From: WARW01 sp964582365
GTDB taxonomy: Bacteria > Patescibacteriota > Microgenomatia > UBA12405
Direction: 5' to 3'
DNA: 59,103 nt
NCBI GenBank assembly: GCA_964582365.1
Contig: CAZOQV010000003.1
Location: 1 to 59,103, forward strand
Both the position numbers and the translations under genes were made by a program. The first letter of the stretch is position 1. Each line of letters begins with the position of its first letter. The notes beneath the pieces were generated by a model that saw nothing but the letters and a program-made list of their open reading frames with translations, had not been told where the DNA came from and did no database searches. Shown here piece after piece: positions 17,738 through 26,188 of the stretch.

Positions 17738-19137
17738 AATTAAATATTTTTCGACCAATAATTGCCATTCTTATTTTGTTTATTCCTCTTTATCCTAAAT
17801 TTCCTTTAGCCAGTGTCAAGGGAACTTATGTCGCTATTCGCCTTGATGATATTGTTATCGCTTTGGCCATTTTAATTTGGTGTATTTATCAAATAATTCA
17901 CAAATTTCCAGTTTTTAAAGTTAAAATTACCAAATTATTTTTAGTCTATTTTACGGCTATTGTTGCCAGTTTTGTGACTGCTTTTTTAATCTACCAAACC
18001 GAACCTGCTAACATACTTATTCTTCATTTAATTAGACGTTTTCAGTATATGTCTTTGTTTTTTATTGCTATCCAAAGTGTCAAATCAAAACAAGATTTAA
18101 ATTTTAGCTATATTTTCCTTTTAATAACTACTTTTTTTGTCAGTCTTTATGGATATGGCCAAAAATATATCGGTTTTCCGGTAATTTCAACCATGAACTC
18201 TGAATTTTCCAAAGGCCAATTACTTCAAATGAGTACTTGGACTCGTATCAGTTCTACTTTTGCCGGACACTACGATTTAGCTGCCTTCTTAAGCGTCGCT
18301 TTAATAATTATTGGCATTGTTTTTATCATAAGTAAAAATAAATTAATCAAAATATCAAGTTTAATTATTTGGATTGCTGCTTATCCAATTTTAACTTTTA
18401 CTGCCTCTCGAGTTTCCATTTTCGCTTTTATCGGTGGCATTTGTTTTACTCTTTTTGTTCTAAAAAAATATTTTTGGACTATTCCTTTCATTTTTCTTTT
18501 TTTCTTTAGTATTATTAACTCAGCTGAATTAAGTCAAAGATTATTGGCTACCATTCCTGCTTTTAAGACTCAATTAACTAAAAAAACCACTATTACTCCA
18601 ACTATTGTTCCAACCGTCATTCCAACTTCTGTTCCAGTTGTCGCTGTTATTTCTCAAACTCCAAATTCTATTAAAATATCACCAACTCCAACTATGGTTC
18701 GTCACGTTTCCACTGAAATTTTTCCTACTGCCGACATTGACGCTGGTGTTGCTCGATCTGGCGAAATTCGTTTTAATGTTGAATGGCCACGAGCTTTACG
18801 GGCTTTTAGTAAAAATCCCATTACTGGTAGTGGTCTCGGGTCTATCACCTTAGCTACCGACAATGATTATCTCCGATCTTTAGGAGAAAGTGGGTTATTA
18901 GGTTTTGCCACTTTTGCAATTATTAATCTATATTTCATAATAAAAACAATCCCTAAAATATTTAAAAGAAAATCTACCGTCTGCGATCAATTATCTATTA
19001 TTTTTTTAGGTTGTTTATTAACAACTTTAGCTAACGCTATTTTTATCGATGTTTTTGAAGCTTCAAAAACTGCTTATCTTTTTTGGATAATGATGGGCTC
19101 TTATTACCAATTACTCAATTTTAAAGATGAAAAATAA
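17722..19137 (+). CDS. O-antigen ligase/polymerase family protein
   Basis: This 471-residue polytopic protein (about 10-11 helices) starts inside the end of the upstream GT2 gene. It has the Wzy_C-type layout: many hydrophobic helices and a large extracytoplasmic loop (about residues 280-350) ending in NPITGSGLGSITLATDNDYLRSLGESG, the conserved segment before the last helices. The loop contains a Thr/Pro/Val-rich low-complexity stretch (TITPTIVPTVIPTSVPV). It would polymerise lipid-linked repeat units or ligate the finished glycan to an acceptor. A second family member lies at 57173. Confidence 0.82.
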   Translation: MFKNLKLNIFRPIIAILILFIPLYPKFPLASVKGTYVAIRLDDIVIALAILIWCIYQIIHKFPVFKVKITKLFLVYFTAIVASFVTAFLIYQTEPANILILHLIRRFQYMSLFFIAIQSVKSKQDLNFSYIFLLITTFFVSLYGYGQKYIGFPVISTMNSEFSKGQLLQMSTWTRISSTFAGHYDLAAFLSVALIIIGIVFIISKNKLIKISSLIIWIAAYPILTFTASRVSIFAFIGGICFTLFVLKKYFWTIPFIFLFFFSIINSAELSQRLLATIPAFKTQLTKKTTITPTIVPTVIPTSVPVVAVISQTPNSIKISPTPTMVRHVSTEIFPTADIDAGVARSGEIRFNVEWPRALRAFSKNPITGSGLGSITLATDNDYLRSLGESGLLGFATFAIINLYFIIKTIPKIFKRKSTVCDQLSIIFLGCLLTTLANAIFIDVFEASKTAYLFWIMMGSYYQLLNFKDEK

Positions 19138-20338
19138 AAGAAAGATTTTAATGATTACTCCATATATTCCACGTCTTTCTCAGTCTGGTGGTCAAAACAG
19201 CTCTTTTTATTCTATAAAATATTTATCACCCGACAACGACATAACTTTAATTTGTCTTAGCGCTGACGAAGAAGGTTTAGATGACGTCAAGCCATATTGT
19301 TTAAAAGTTGTCGTCGTTAAACGAGGTAAAACTTGGGATCCTAAAAAAGTTTTATTAACTGGTCTCAGCCCTTATCCTTTTTTAGTGATGAAACATATCA
19401 ACAAAAACTTTCGTCAAGCAATTCAAAATGAACTAGATTCCAACTCTTTTGACCTCATCCACTGTGACTGTTTTTATCCAATGCCCAACATTCCCGATAC
19501 TAAAATCCCTATCGTCTTAGTCGATCTTACAATTGAATATAATGTTTATAAACATTACGTCGAGACTGTCACTGGCTGGAAAAAAATAATTAAGCCACTT
19601 CTTTGGATTGATGTTCTTAAGTTAAAATACTGGGAAACTCATTATTGGAAGCATACTCACACTGTTGTTGCCTTTGCCGAAGAAGACCAAAAACTAATTT
19701 CCAAAATTACTGGCCGTACCGATATTAAACTTTTTAAAAACGGAGTGGACAATAAATTTTTTGATTCAAAACCAAAAACTGACAAAAGCAAACATCCTTC
19801 CATTCTCTTTGGTGTTTCTAATATGAAGTGGATGCAAAATCGCGAATCAGTCGAAATGATTATTAAAGATTCTTGGCCTGAAATTAAAAAGGAAATACCC
19901 GAATGTAAACTTTACATTATTGGTCGTCACGCTCCTGATTATTACGGTCATTATCAATCCGATGATGTAATTGTTGAAGAAGCTGATTTTGATGGTCAAC
20001 CAAAAGATCCCATCTATTATTATCAACATTGTTGGACCTTAATTGCTCCAATGGGCAGTGGGGGAGGAACTCGTAATAAATTTCTTGAAGCCATGGCCTG
20101 TAAACTTCCAATTGTTACCACTCCAGAAGGTATGGGCGGCATTAAAATTGAAAACTTTAAACAATCTATAGTTTGTGACTATAAAGATATAGCCAAATAT
20201 ACCATTAATCTTTTAAAAGATGATAAAAAAAGAACTATTATGGGGAATGAAGCCAATAAACTCATCAGCAGTAAATATTCATATCAAAGTAGTGTTAATG
20301 GCTTAAACCAAATTTATAAAGAAATTACCAAAATATAA
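19127..20338 (+). CDS. Glycosyltransferase family 4
   Basis: This 403-residue GT-B enzyme begins RKILMITPYIPRLSQSGGQNSSF. The donor domain has LFGVSNMKWMQNRESVEMII and the late motif GSGGGTRNKFLEAMACKLPIVTT, typical of the branch annotated as sugar transferases of polysaccharide clusters. It is followed with no gap by the next GT2. It contains no heptamer tract, unlike several neighbours. Donor and acceptor are unknown. Confidence 0.85.
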   Translation: MKNKRKILMITPYIPRLSQSGGQNSSFYSIKYLSPDNDITLICLSADEEGLDDVKPYCLKVVVVKRGKTWDPKKVLLTGLSPYPFLVMKHINKNFRQAIQNELDSNSFDLIHCDCFYPMPNIPDTKIPIVLVDLTIEYNVYKHYVETVTGWKKIIKPLLWIDVLKLKYWETHYWKHTHTVVAFAEEDQKLISKITGRTDIKLFKNGVDNKFFDSKPKTDKSKHPSILFGVSNMKWMQNRESVEMIIKDSWPEIKKEIPECKLYIIGRHAPDYYGHYQSDDVIVEEADFDGQPKDPIYYYQHCWTLIAPMGSGGGTRNKFLEAMACKLPIVTTPEGMGGIKIENFKQSIVCDYKDIAKYTINLLKDDKKRTIMGNEANKLISSKYSYQSSVNGLNQIYKEITKI

Positions 20339-21259
20339 ATGGATTTATCAATCATAATTTTAAACTATAATTCCGCTGATTATTTGAAAAAATGTCTGGA
20401 AAGTATCAGTAAATCAGATCTTGGTAATTATAAATATGAGGTAATTGTTGTTGATAATTCTTCTACTGATAACAGTATTGATCTCGCCAAAAATTTTACT
20501 AATAATTATCTACGATCTACGATCTACGATCTGCTTAAAACTAATTTGGGCTTTGCTCATGGCAACAATCAAGGTCTTAAAGAGATAGACTCTAAGACTA
20601 GATTTGTTTTATTTTTAAATCCAGACACTCTTGTCGAGAAAGATACTTTAAAAAATATGATTAGTTTTTTTGATCAAAATAAGAATGTCGATGCCGCTAC
20701 TTGTCAAATAAATCTTGCTCTTACAAACCAAATGCAACCAGAATGCCATCGTGGTTTTCCTACTCCTTGGAATTCTTTATGTTACTTTACTGGTTTATCA
20801 AAGTTATTTCCTCATTCTAAAATATTTTCTGGCTATTTTATGGGTGATTTAGATATTTCTGTTCCACACAAAATTGATGCCTGTGTCGGTGCTTTTTTAA
20901 TGGTTAAAAAAGAAGTTGGCGATAAAATTAAATGGTGGAATGAAAAATATTTTTTCTACGGCGAAGATCTTGATTTCTGTTATCAATTAAAGAAAAATAA
21001 TTTTAATTTATATTTCAATCCAAATTGTAAAATTACCCATTTTCAGGGAGTTTCTTCTGGTCTAATAACTAAAAGCAAACATCTTTCCAAGGCATCTCGA
21101 GAAACCAAAATTAAAGTAGCCAAAGCCAGTACTCAAGCCATGAAAATTTTTTATCAAGAAAATCTTTTATCCCATTATTCAGCTCCAACTAAATTTTTTG
21201 TCATGAGTGGTATTAAAATACTAGAACTTAAAAGAATTCTCAAAGCCAAATATCTATAA
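20339..21259 (+). CDS. Glycosyltransferase family 2 (rhamnosyltransferase-like)
   Basis: This 306-residue GT-A enzyme has LSIIILNYNSADYL, VVDNSSTDNS, NLGFAHGNNQG, the metal-binding FLNPD, and WWNEKYFFYGEDLDFCYQL. The ATG immediately follows the previous TAA. A perfect TCTACGA tract (20508-20533) encodes YLRSTIYDL immediately before NLGFAHGNNQG. A ten-base degenerate tandem repeat (TATCTTCTAA-like) fills the 49-base gap downstream. Confidence 0.88.
   Translation: MDLSIIILNYNSADYLKKCLESISKSDLGNYKYEVIVVDNSSTDNSIDLAKNFTNNYLRSTIYDLLKTNLGFAHGNNQGLKEIDSKTRFVLFLNPDTLVEKDTLKNMISFFDQNKNVDAATCQINLALTNQMQPECHRGFPTPWNSLCYFTGLSKLFPHSKIFSGYFMGDLDISVPHKIDACVGAFLMVKKEVGDKIKWWNEKYFFYGEDLDFCYQLKKNNFNLYFNPNCKITHFQGVSSGLITKSKHLSKASRETKIKVAKASTQAMKIFYQENLLSHYSAPTKFFVMSGIKILELKRILKAKYL
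20508..20533 (+). repeat. Perfect TCTACGA heptamer tract inside GT2
   Basis: Three perfect TCTACGA units encode RSTIYDL, the same peptide as the tract in the GT4 at 15047 although the folds are unrelated. Confidence 0.85.
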
Positions 21260-21260
21260 G

Positions 21261-21308
21261 ACAGTCTAGTATCTTCCAATATCTTCTAATATATTCTAAA
21301 ATAATCTA
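21261..21308 (+). repeat. Ten-base degenerate tandem repeat
   Basis: Units resembling TATCTTCCAA, TATCTTCTAA, TATATTCTAA and AATAATCTAA fill the gap between a GT2 gene and the Fic gene. Confidence 0.6.
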
Positions 21309-22205
21309 ATGAAAGATTATAATGATCTTGTTATTCAAATTGAAGCTTTAAAACTTTTTTTTAAAAAACTTGAAACCCATCAAGCTATTAAAAAAAATAT
21401 TCTTCGAAATTCTTTATTAAAAAGTGCCAGATTTTCAAGTAAAATAGAAGGTGCAGATTCAAAACTAGAAATTGATAATCTTTTCAAGGCCTATCAATAC
21501 ATAACTTTAAAAAAATCGCCAAAAGAGATATCTTTAAATTTTATAAAGGAACTCCATAAAATTGTTTTAAATAATATTTCTTCAGACTCTGGGCAATTTC
21601 GTACCGAACCTTGTGCTATTTACAACACTGCTGGTGTCGCTATTTATCTGGCTCCTCCAGCTCAAAAAATTCATGAATTACTAAATAATTTAATTGAAGA
21701 GATTAATAACAGTCAAGAACATTGTTTAATCAAAGCTGCTATTTTTCAATTTAAATTTGAAAAAATACATCCATTTTTGGACGGTAACGGTCGTATCGGC
21801 CGTCTTATTTCTTATCTAATTTTATATAAAAATGGTTTTTCCTTTAATGGCTATTTATCTCCAGAAGAATATATAAGTAAATATCGTGAAATTTATTATG
21901 ATTGTTTAGACTCAGACAAAGATTATCAACCTTTCGTTAAGTTTTTTTTAGAATCTATTCTAAATCAGATTAAAACAACTTTTAATGATTTAAAAAATCC
22001 AAATAATCTTAACCATCTTTTACCTCGCCGTCGTGAAATTTATGAAATAATAAAAGATCACCCCAATTGTTCCTTTGATTTTATAAATCGTCGTTTTACT
22101 AAAATTAATCCAAAAACACTTCACTACGATTTATCTAGATTACAAAAAGAAAATTTAATTATTAAAGCTGGTGTCTCTCGTGGAGTCACTTATGTTATAA
22201 AATAA
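21309..22205 (+). CDS. Fic family AMP-transferase-like protein
   Basis: This 298-residue protein has a complete Fic motif, HPFLDGNGRIGR (His154 to Arg165), which in this family transfers AMP or another phosphate-containing group to a target hydroxyl. An N-terminal autoinhibitory-type motif S43-xxx-E47-G48 (SSKIEG) precedes it, as in class II Fic enzymes where the glutamate blocks ATP. The C-terminal part (about 230-298) looks like a winged-helix domain (INPKTLHYDLSRLQKENLI). No partner antitoxin is visible, consistent with internal inhibition. It is an intruder in an otherwise glycan-synthesis operon; its target is unknown. Confidence 0.9.
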   Translation: MKDYNDLVIQIEALKLFFKKLETHQAIKKNILRNSLLKSARFSSKIEGADSKLEIDNLFKAYQYITLKKSPKEISLNFIKELHKIVLNNISSDSGQFRTEPCAIYNTAGVAIYLAPPAQKIHELLNNLIEEINNSQEHCLIKAAIFQFKFEKIHPFLDGNGRIGRLISYLILYKNGFSFNGYLSPEEYISKYREIYYDCLDSDKDYQPFVKFFLESILNQIKTTFNDLKNPNNLNHLLPRRREIYEIIKDHPNCSFDFINRRFTKINPKTLHYDLSRLQKENLIIKAGVSRGVTYVIK

Positions 22206-22218
22206 AATAAAACAAAAC

Positions 22219-23364
22219 ATGAAACATATTGTTATTGACGCTCGTCTCTATGGCCCAAAACACACCGGTATTGGTCGCTACACCAAAAATCTTCTCAAAG
22301 CCTTAGTTAAACTCTCTGATTTTAAAAATTATAAATTTACTTTAATAATTTATAAAGAATTAGAAAAAGATGTTAAAAAAGATTTAGGTGATAATTTTAA
22401 TTATGTTACCACCAACATTAAACATTATTCCCTAAAAGAACAACTTTTTTTACCTTTTATTCTTTATAAATTGCACCCAGATTTAGTCCATTTCACTCAT
22501 TTTAATAAACCAATTCTTTATTTTAAAAAATCAGTCGTCACTATTCATGACTTAATTAAACATTTCTCTAAAGGCAAAGAAACCACCACTAAAAGTCAAC
22601 TTTTGTACAAAATAAAATATCTTGGTTATTTAATTTTAATTCGCACCATTGTTACTCGAAATCAAATTATTGTTCCTAGTAATTTTTGGCGCGATTTTTT
22701 AATCAAAAAATATCACTTAAAAGATTCCCACGTTGTCACCACTTATGAAGCCGTCGACCCTACTTTTTTACCAAACACCAATAAAGAAGAAGTTGAAAAT
22801 TTGAAATTAGAAATTGGAAATTGGAAATTGGAAATTGGAAATTATATTATTTATACGGGTAATCTTTATCCCCATAAAAATATTATTGTTGTTTTAAAAG
22901 CTCTTAAAAAATTATCCAACATAAAACTAAAAATTATTTGTGCTCGTGATTTTTTTAGTGAAAAATTATCAAAACAGATTAACCATCTTAAAATTAAAGA
23001 CCAAGTTGAATTTCTTGGTTATCTCGACGATCAACAATTTAAAGAAGTTTATCAACAGGCTTTAGCCCTTGTTCATCCATCTTTAATGGAAGGTTTCAGT
23101 TTAACTGGTCTTGAAGCTATGGCTTTAAATTGTCCGGTTGTATCGTCAAATTCAAGTTGTCTTCCAGAAATTTACGGTGATTCAGTTCTCTATTTTGACC
23201 CTCAAAATCCAGACGATTTAGTTGAAAAAATTAACCAACTAAAAAACAATTTAGGCCTACGCCAAAAATTAATTGATCTCGGACATCAACAACTCAAAAA
23301 ATATTCCTGGAATAAAACTGCCGAACAAAGCATGACTGTTTACAAGAAAATATTAGAAATTTGA
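22219..23364 (+). CDS. Glycosyltransferase family 4
   Basis: This 381-residue GT-B enzyme begins MKHIVIDARLYGPKHTGIGRYTKNLL. EX7E is intact (EGFSLTGLE). A perfect ATTGGAA heptamer array (22795-22843) adds about 17 residues of KLEIGNW repeats directly before the donor-domain strand IIYTGNLYPHKN, the same place where TCTACGA tracts occur in the GT4s at 10574 and 14399. The stop lies inside another GAAATTR tract that leads into the next gene. Confidence 0.88.
   Translation: MKHIVIDARLYGPKHTGIGRYTKNLLKALVKLSDFKNYKFTLIIYKELEKDVKKDLGDNFNYVTTNIKHYSLKEQLFLPFILYKLHPDLVHFTHFNKPILYFKKSVVTIHDLIKHFSKGKETTTKSQLLYKIKYLGYLILIRTIVTRNQIIVPSNFWRDFLIKKYHLKDSHVVTTYEAVDPTFLPNTNKEEVENLKLEIGNWKLEIGNYIIYTGNLYPHKNIIVVLKALKKLSNIKLKIICARDFFSEKLSKQINHLKIKDQVEFLGYLDDQQFKEVYQQALALVHPSLMEGFSLTGLEAMALNCPVVSSNSSCLPEIYGDSVLYFDPQNPDDLVEKINQLKNNLGLRQKLIDLGHQQLKKYSWNKTAEQSMTVYKKILEI
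22795..22843 (+). repeat. GAAATTG heptamer array inside GT4
   Basis: About six units of (T/A/G)GAAATT encode NLKLEIGNWKLEIGNWK-type sequence at residues about 193-209. It is the longest array of this family in the window. Confidence 0.9.
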
Positions 23365-23390
23365 AATTAAAAATTTGAAATTAAAAATCG
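23354..23390 (+). repeat. GAAATT(T/A) tract across a gene junction
   Basis: TAGAAATTTGAAATTAAAAATTTGAAATTAAAAAT spans the stop of one GT4 and the TTG start of the next, supplying both the TGA stop and the TTG start. Confidence 0.7.
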
Positions 23391-24460
23391 CATTATTTTA
23401 TGATTGGTTAAATCAGTGGGGCGGAGCTGAAAAGGTTTTACTTGATCTAATTAAAATTTATCCTGAAGCACCAATCTATACTTTAATTTACGACCCTAAA
23501 AAAACCAAATGGCTTCCCAAAAAAATTAAAATTATTCCCTCTGTTTTAGACAAATTATCTCTTTCAAAAAAAAATTCTATTCTTCAAACTCCATTTTATG
23601 CCCTATCTTTAAAACAATTTGATTTTTCTCAATATGACATTGTTATCTCTACTACTCAAGTAATTGGTCATAGTCTCTCTATTCCAAAAAACACTCTTTA
23701 CGTCTGTTATTTTCACAATATTAATCGTTATATTTATCAAACTCCACCTGGTTTCAAACTTTTAAAACCACTTCTAAATCTATATCAAAAAATTGATTTT
23801 AGTTATGGCCAAAAACCAGATTATTTATTTTGTAATTCCAATACTGTTAAAAAAAGAATTGCCGATGCTTATAAAAGAGAAGCTAAGACAATTTATCCTG
23901 GCATTGACACTTCATTTTTTGTTCCCTCAAAAAACAATTCTAATGAAAAATATTTTTTAATAGTATCTCGTCTTGTTTCTCACAAAAAAATTGATCTTGC
24001 TATTCAAGCCTGTCATCAATTAAATCAAAAATTATATATTGTCGGCGCTGGTCGTGACAAAAATAAATTAAATAATTTAATTAAATCTCTCAAAGATCCC
24101 AATATTAAACTATTAGGCCAAGTCGACAATAATAAATTATTAAATCTTTATCAAGAATGTTTGGCTTTAATCTGCCCTCAGCTAGAAGATTTCGGATTAA
24201 CTCCGATTGAAGCTCAATCATGTGGCAAACCAGTTATTGCCTACGATAAAGGGGGATTAACCGAAACAGTTATTAACGATAAAACCGGAATTTTATTCAA
24301 TCATCAAACTGTCGAAAGTTTAACTTCTGCTCTTAAAAAATTTAATCCAAATAATTTTTCCAAAGAGACTTGTCAAAAAAATGCAAAAAAATTTTCTAAT
24401 CAAAACTTTATGCTAAACTTTAAAAAAGAAATAGATCTCCTATGGAAAAACCATCAATAA
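23375..24460 (+). CDS. Glycosyltransferase family 4
   Basis: This 361-residue GT-B enzyme has KIALFYDWLNQWGGAEKVLLDL, a mannosyltransferase-like N-terminus, and LEDFGLTPIE as EX7E. It begins at a TTG inside a repeat tract; no ATG lies upstream of the conserved strand. The manC-type gene starts 19 bases before its end, so the two are co-translated. Proximity to a GDP-mannose-forming enzyme makes mannose a reasonable guess for the donor; this is inference. Confidence 0.85.
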   Translation: MKLKIALFYDWLNQWGGAEKVLLDLIKIYPEAPIYTLIYDPKKTKWLPKKIKIIPSVLDKLSLSKKNSILQTPFYALSLKQFDFSQYDIVISTTQVIGHSLSIPKNTLYVCYFHNINRYIYQTPPGFKLLKPLLNLYQKIDFSYGQKPDYLFCNSNTVKKRIADAYKREAKTIYPGIDTSFFVPSKNNSNEKYFLIVSRLVSHKKIDLAIQACHQLNQKLYIVGAGRDKNKLNNLIKSLKDPNIKLLGQVDNNKLLNLYQECLALICPQLEDFGLTPIEAQSCGKPVIAYDKGGLTETVINDKTGILFNHQTVESLTSALKKFNPNNFSKETCQKNAKKFSNQNFMLNFKKEIDLLWKNHQ

Positions 24461-25530
24461 ATTACTATCATCTTATCCTCTGTGGTGGAACCGGGCCCCG
24501 ACTTTGGCCTCTCTCTCGAAAAAGTAAACCAAAACAATTTCTTTCCTTATTAGACAAACAATCTCTTTTGGTACAAACCATCAAAAGATCACAACGAGTA
24601 GTTGATAGTAAAAATATTTACATAGTTTCCAACAAAAATTATATTGATCAAATAATTAAAATTGCTCAAGAATTTAAGATAACCAAAAATATAATCATTG
24701 AGCCAGAAAAGAAAAATACCGCCTTGGCCATTCTTTACGCCACTATTAAAATTAAACAAATAGATCCAAATGCTGTTATCAGTACTTTTCCTTCAGATCA
24801 CTACATCAGAAATGTTGCTCGTTTTAAAACAACTCTTAACCAGGCCAAAACAATTGCTCATTTAACTGATGATATTGTTACCATTGGAATTAAGCCAACC
24901 AAACCAGAAACTTCTTATGGTTATATTTGTCCCGACGAAAAAATCGAAAATTATTATCATGTTTCTAAATTTATTGAAAAACCAGATCTTCAAAACGCTC
25001 AAAAATTAATTGATAAAAATGCTTTTTGGAATTCTGGTATTTATACTTTTTCTATTTCTGCTTTACTTTCTGAATTTAAAAAATTACAGCCAGAATATTT
25101 TAAGATTGCCATGGATTTGGAAAAAAACTTAGATTATCCCCAAAAAATAGCTCAAATTTATCAAGACTCACCAGATCTTTCAATTGATCATGCTATTTCT
25201 GAAAAAACATCAAAAATGTCCATGGTTCCGGCTAGTTTTGATTGGACTGATATTGGAGAATGGGAAACTATTTTTGCCAGTTCACCTAAAAAGAAGGATA
25301 GTCACGCCATTATTGATCATAAAACTCAATATTTAAGTGTAAATTCACAAGGCTGTTTAATTTCTGGATCAGATAAAAAAATTATTGGTTTAGTCGGAGT
25401 TAATAACTTAGCCGTCATCGACACTCCAGATGGATTATTAATTTGTAATTTGGACTCTAGTTATAACGTCAGAGATTTAGTAAGCTTGATGGTGAAAAAC
25501 AAAAAATACAAAAAATATTTTTTAAACTAA
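24442..25530 (+). CDS. manC: Mannose-1-phosphate guanylyltransferase
   Basis: It would form GDP-mannose from GTP and mannose 1-phosphate. The nucleotidyltransferase signature is LCGGTGPRLWPLSRKSKPKQ (residues 13-32), with FPSDHYI, FIEKP and FWNSGIYTFS following. At 362 residues it is the guanylyltransferase-only form, without the phosphomannose isomerase domain of long ManC. It overlaps the upstream GT4 and abuts the phosphoglycosyl transferase gene with no gap. Confidence 0.9.
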   Translation: MEKPSINYYHLILCGGTGPRLWPLSRKSKPKQFLSLLDKQSLLVQTIKRSQRVVDSKNIYIVSNKNYIDQIIKIAQEFKITKNIIIEPEKKNTALAILYATIKIKQIDPNAVISTFPSDHYIRNVARFKTTLNQAKTIAHLTDDIVTIGIKPTKPETSYGYICPDEKIENYYHVSKFIEKPDLQNAQKLIDKNAFWNSGIYTFSISALLSEFKKLQPEYFKIAMDLEKNLDYPQKIAQIYQDSPDLSIDHAISEKTSKMSMVPASFDWTDIGEWETIFASSPKKKDSHAIIDHKTQYLSVNSQGCLISGSDKKIIGLVGVNNLAVIDTPDGLLICNLDSSYNVRDLVSLMVKNKKYKKYFLN

Positions 25531-26169
25531 ATGAAAAAAAAATTATTCAAAATCTTTAAAAGAACTATTGATATTATAGGGTCATTAACTCTTCTTATTC
25601 TGTTTTTTCCAATCATGTTGATCACCATGATTCTAATAAAAATAAGTTCACCTGGTCCTATTTTTTTCAAACAAAAAAGAGTTGGTAAAGATAATCAACC
25701 ATTTTGGATGTATAAATTTCGCTCTATGTACACTGGTGATAATGATAAAAGATTAAAAGAAAATTATCCCGAACTTTGGAAAAAATATAAAGATTGTGGT
25801 TGGAAATTAGAAATGTCTGAAGATCCTCGTATTACTCCAATTGGTAAAAAAATTAGATCACTAACCATCGACGAATTCCCTCAATTAATCAATGTTTTAA
25901 AAGGGGACATGAGTCTAGTTGGTCCTAGAGCTTACCGAGAAGAAGAACTTCAAGAACAAGAAAAAAAATATCCCAAAACCGAAAAATATATCAAAATCAT
26001 TCGATCAGCCAAACCTGGCATCACTGGTGTTTGGCAAACTTCAGGTCGAAATGATATTTCTTTTGAACAACGAGCTAAAATGGACGCCAATTATATTCAA
26101 AAGCAATCTTTTACCGAAGAAATCCTAATTATACTTAGGACACCAACATCCATGTTGTCACGTTGGTAA
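25531..26169 (+). CDS. Initiating phosphoglycosyl transferase (bacterial sugar transferase, small form)
   Basis: This 212-residue monotopic enzyme would transfer a sugar 1-phosphate to undecaprenyl phosphate, the first step of repeat-unit synthesis. It has one N-terminal hydrophobic re-entrant segment (about residues 9-32), SSPGPIFFKQKRVG, FRSMYTGD, LTIDEFPQLINVLKGDMSLVGPRA and KPGITGVWQTSGRN. The large N-terminal membrane domain of WbaP/WcaJ types is absent. ATG follows the manC stop directly. This gene marks the end of the glycosyl-assembly part of the cluster. Confidence 0.92.
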   Translation: MKKKLFKIFKRTIDIIGSLTLLILFFPIMLITMILIKISSPGPIFFKQKRVGKDNQPFWMYKFRSMYTGDNDKRLKENYPELWKKYKDCGWKLEMSEDPRITPIGKKIRSLTIDEFPQLINVLKGDMSLVGPRAYREEELQEQEKKYPKTEKYIKIIRSAKPGITGVWQTSGRNDISFEQRAKMDANYIQKQSFTEEILIILRTPTSMLSRW

Positions 26170-26188
26170 ATTTTAGCTAAACTATTAC

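Noticed and set aside
10753..22843. CRISPR-like arrays
   Set aside because: The repeats are 7-base tandem units without spacers and no cas genes are present.
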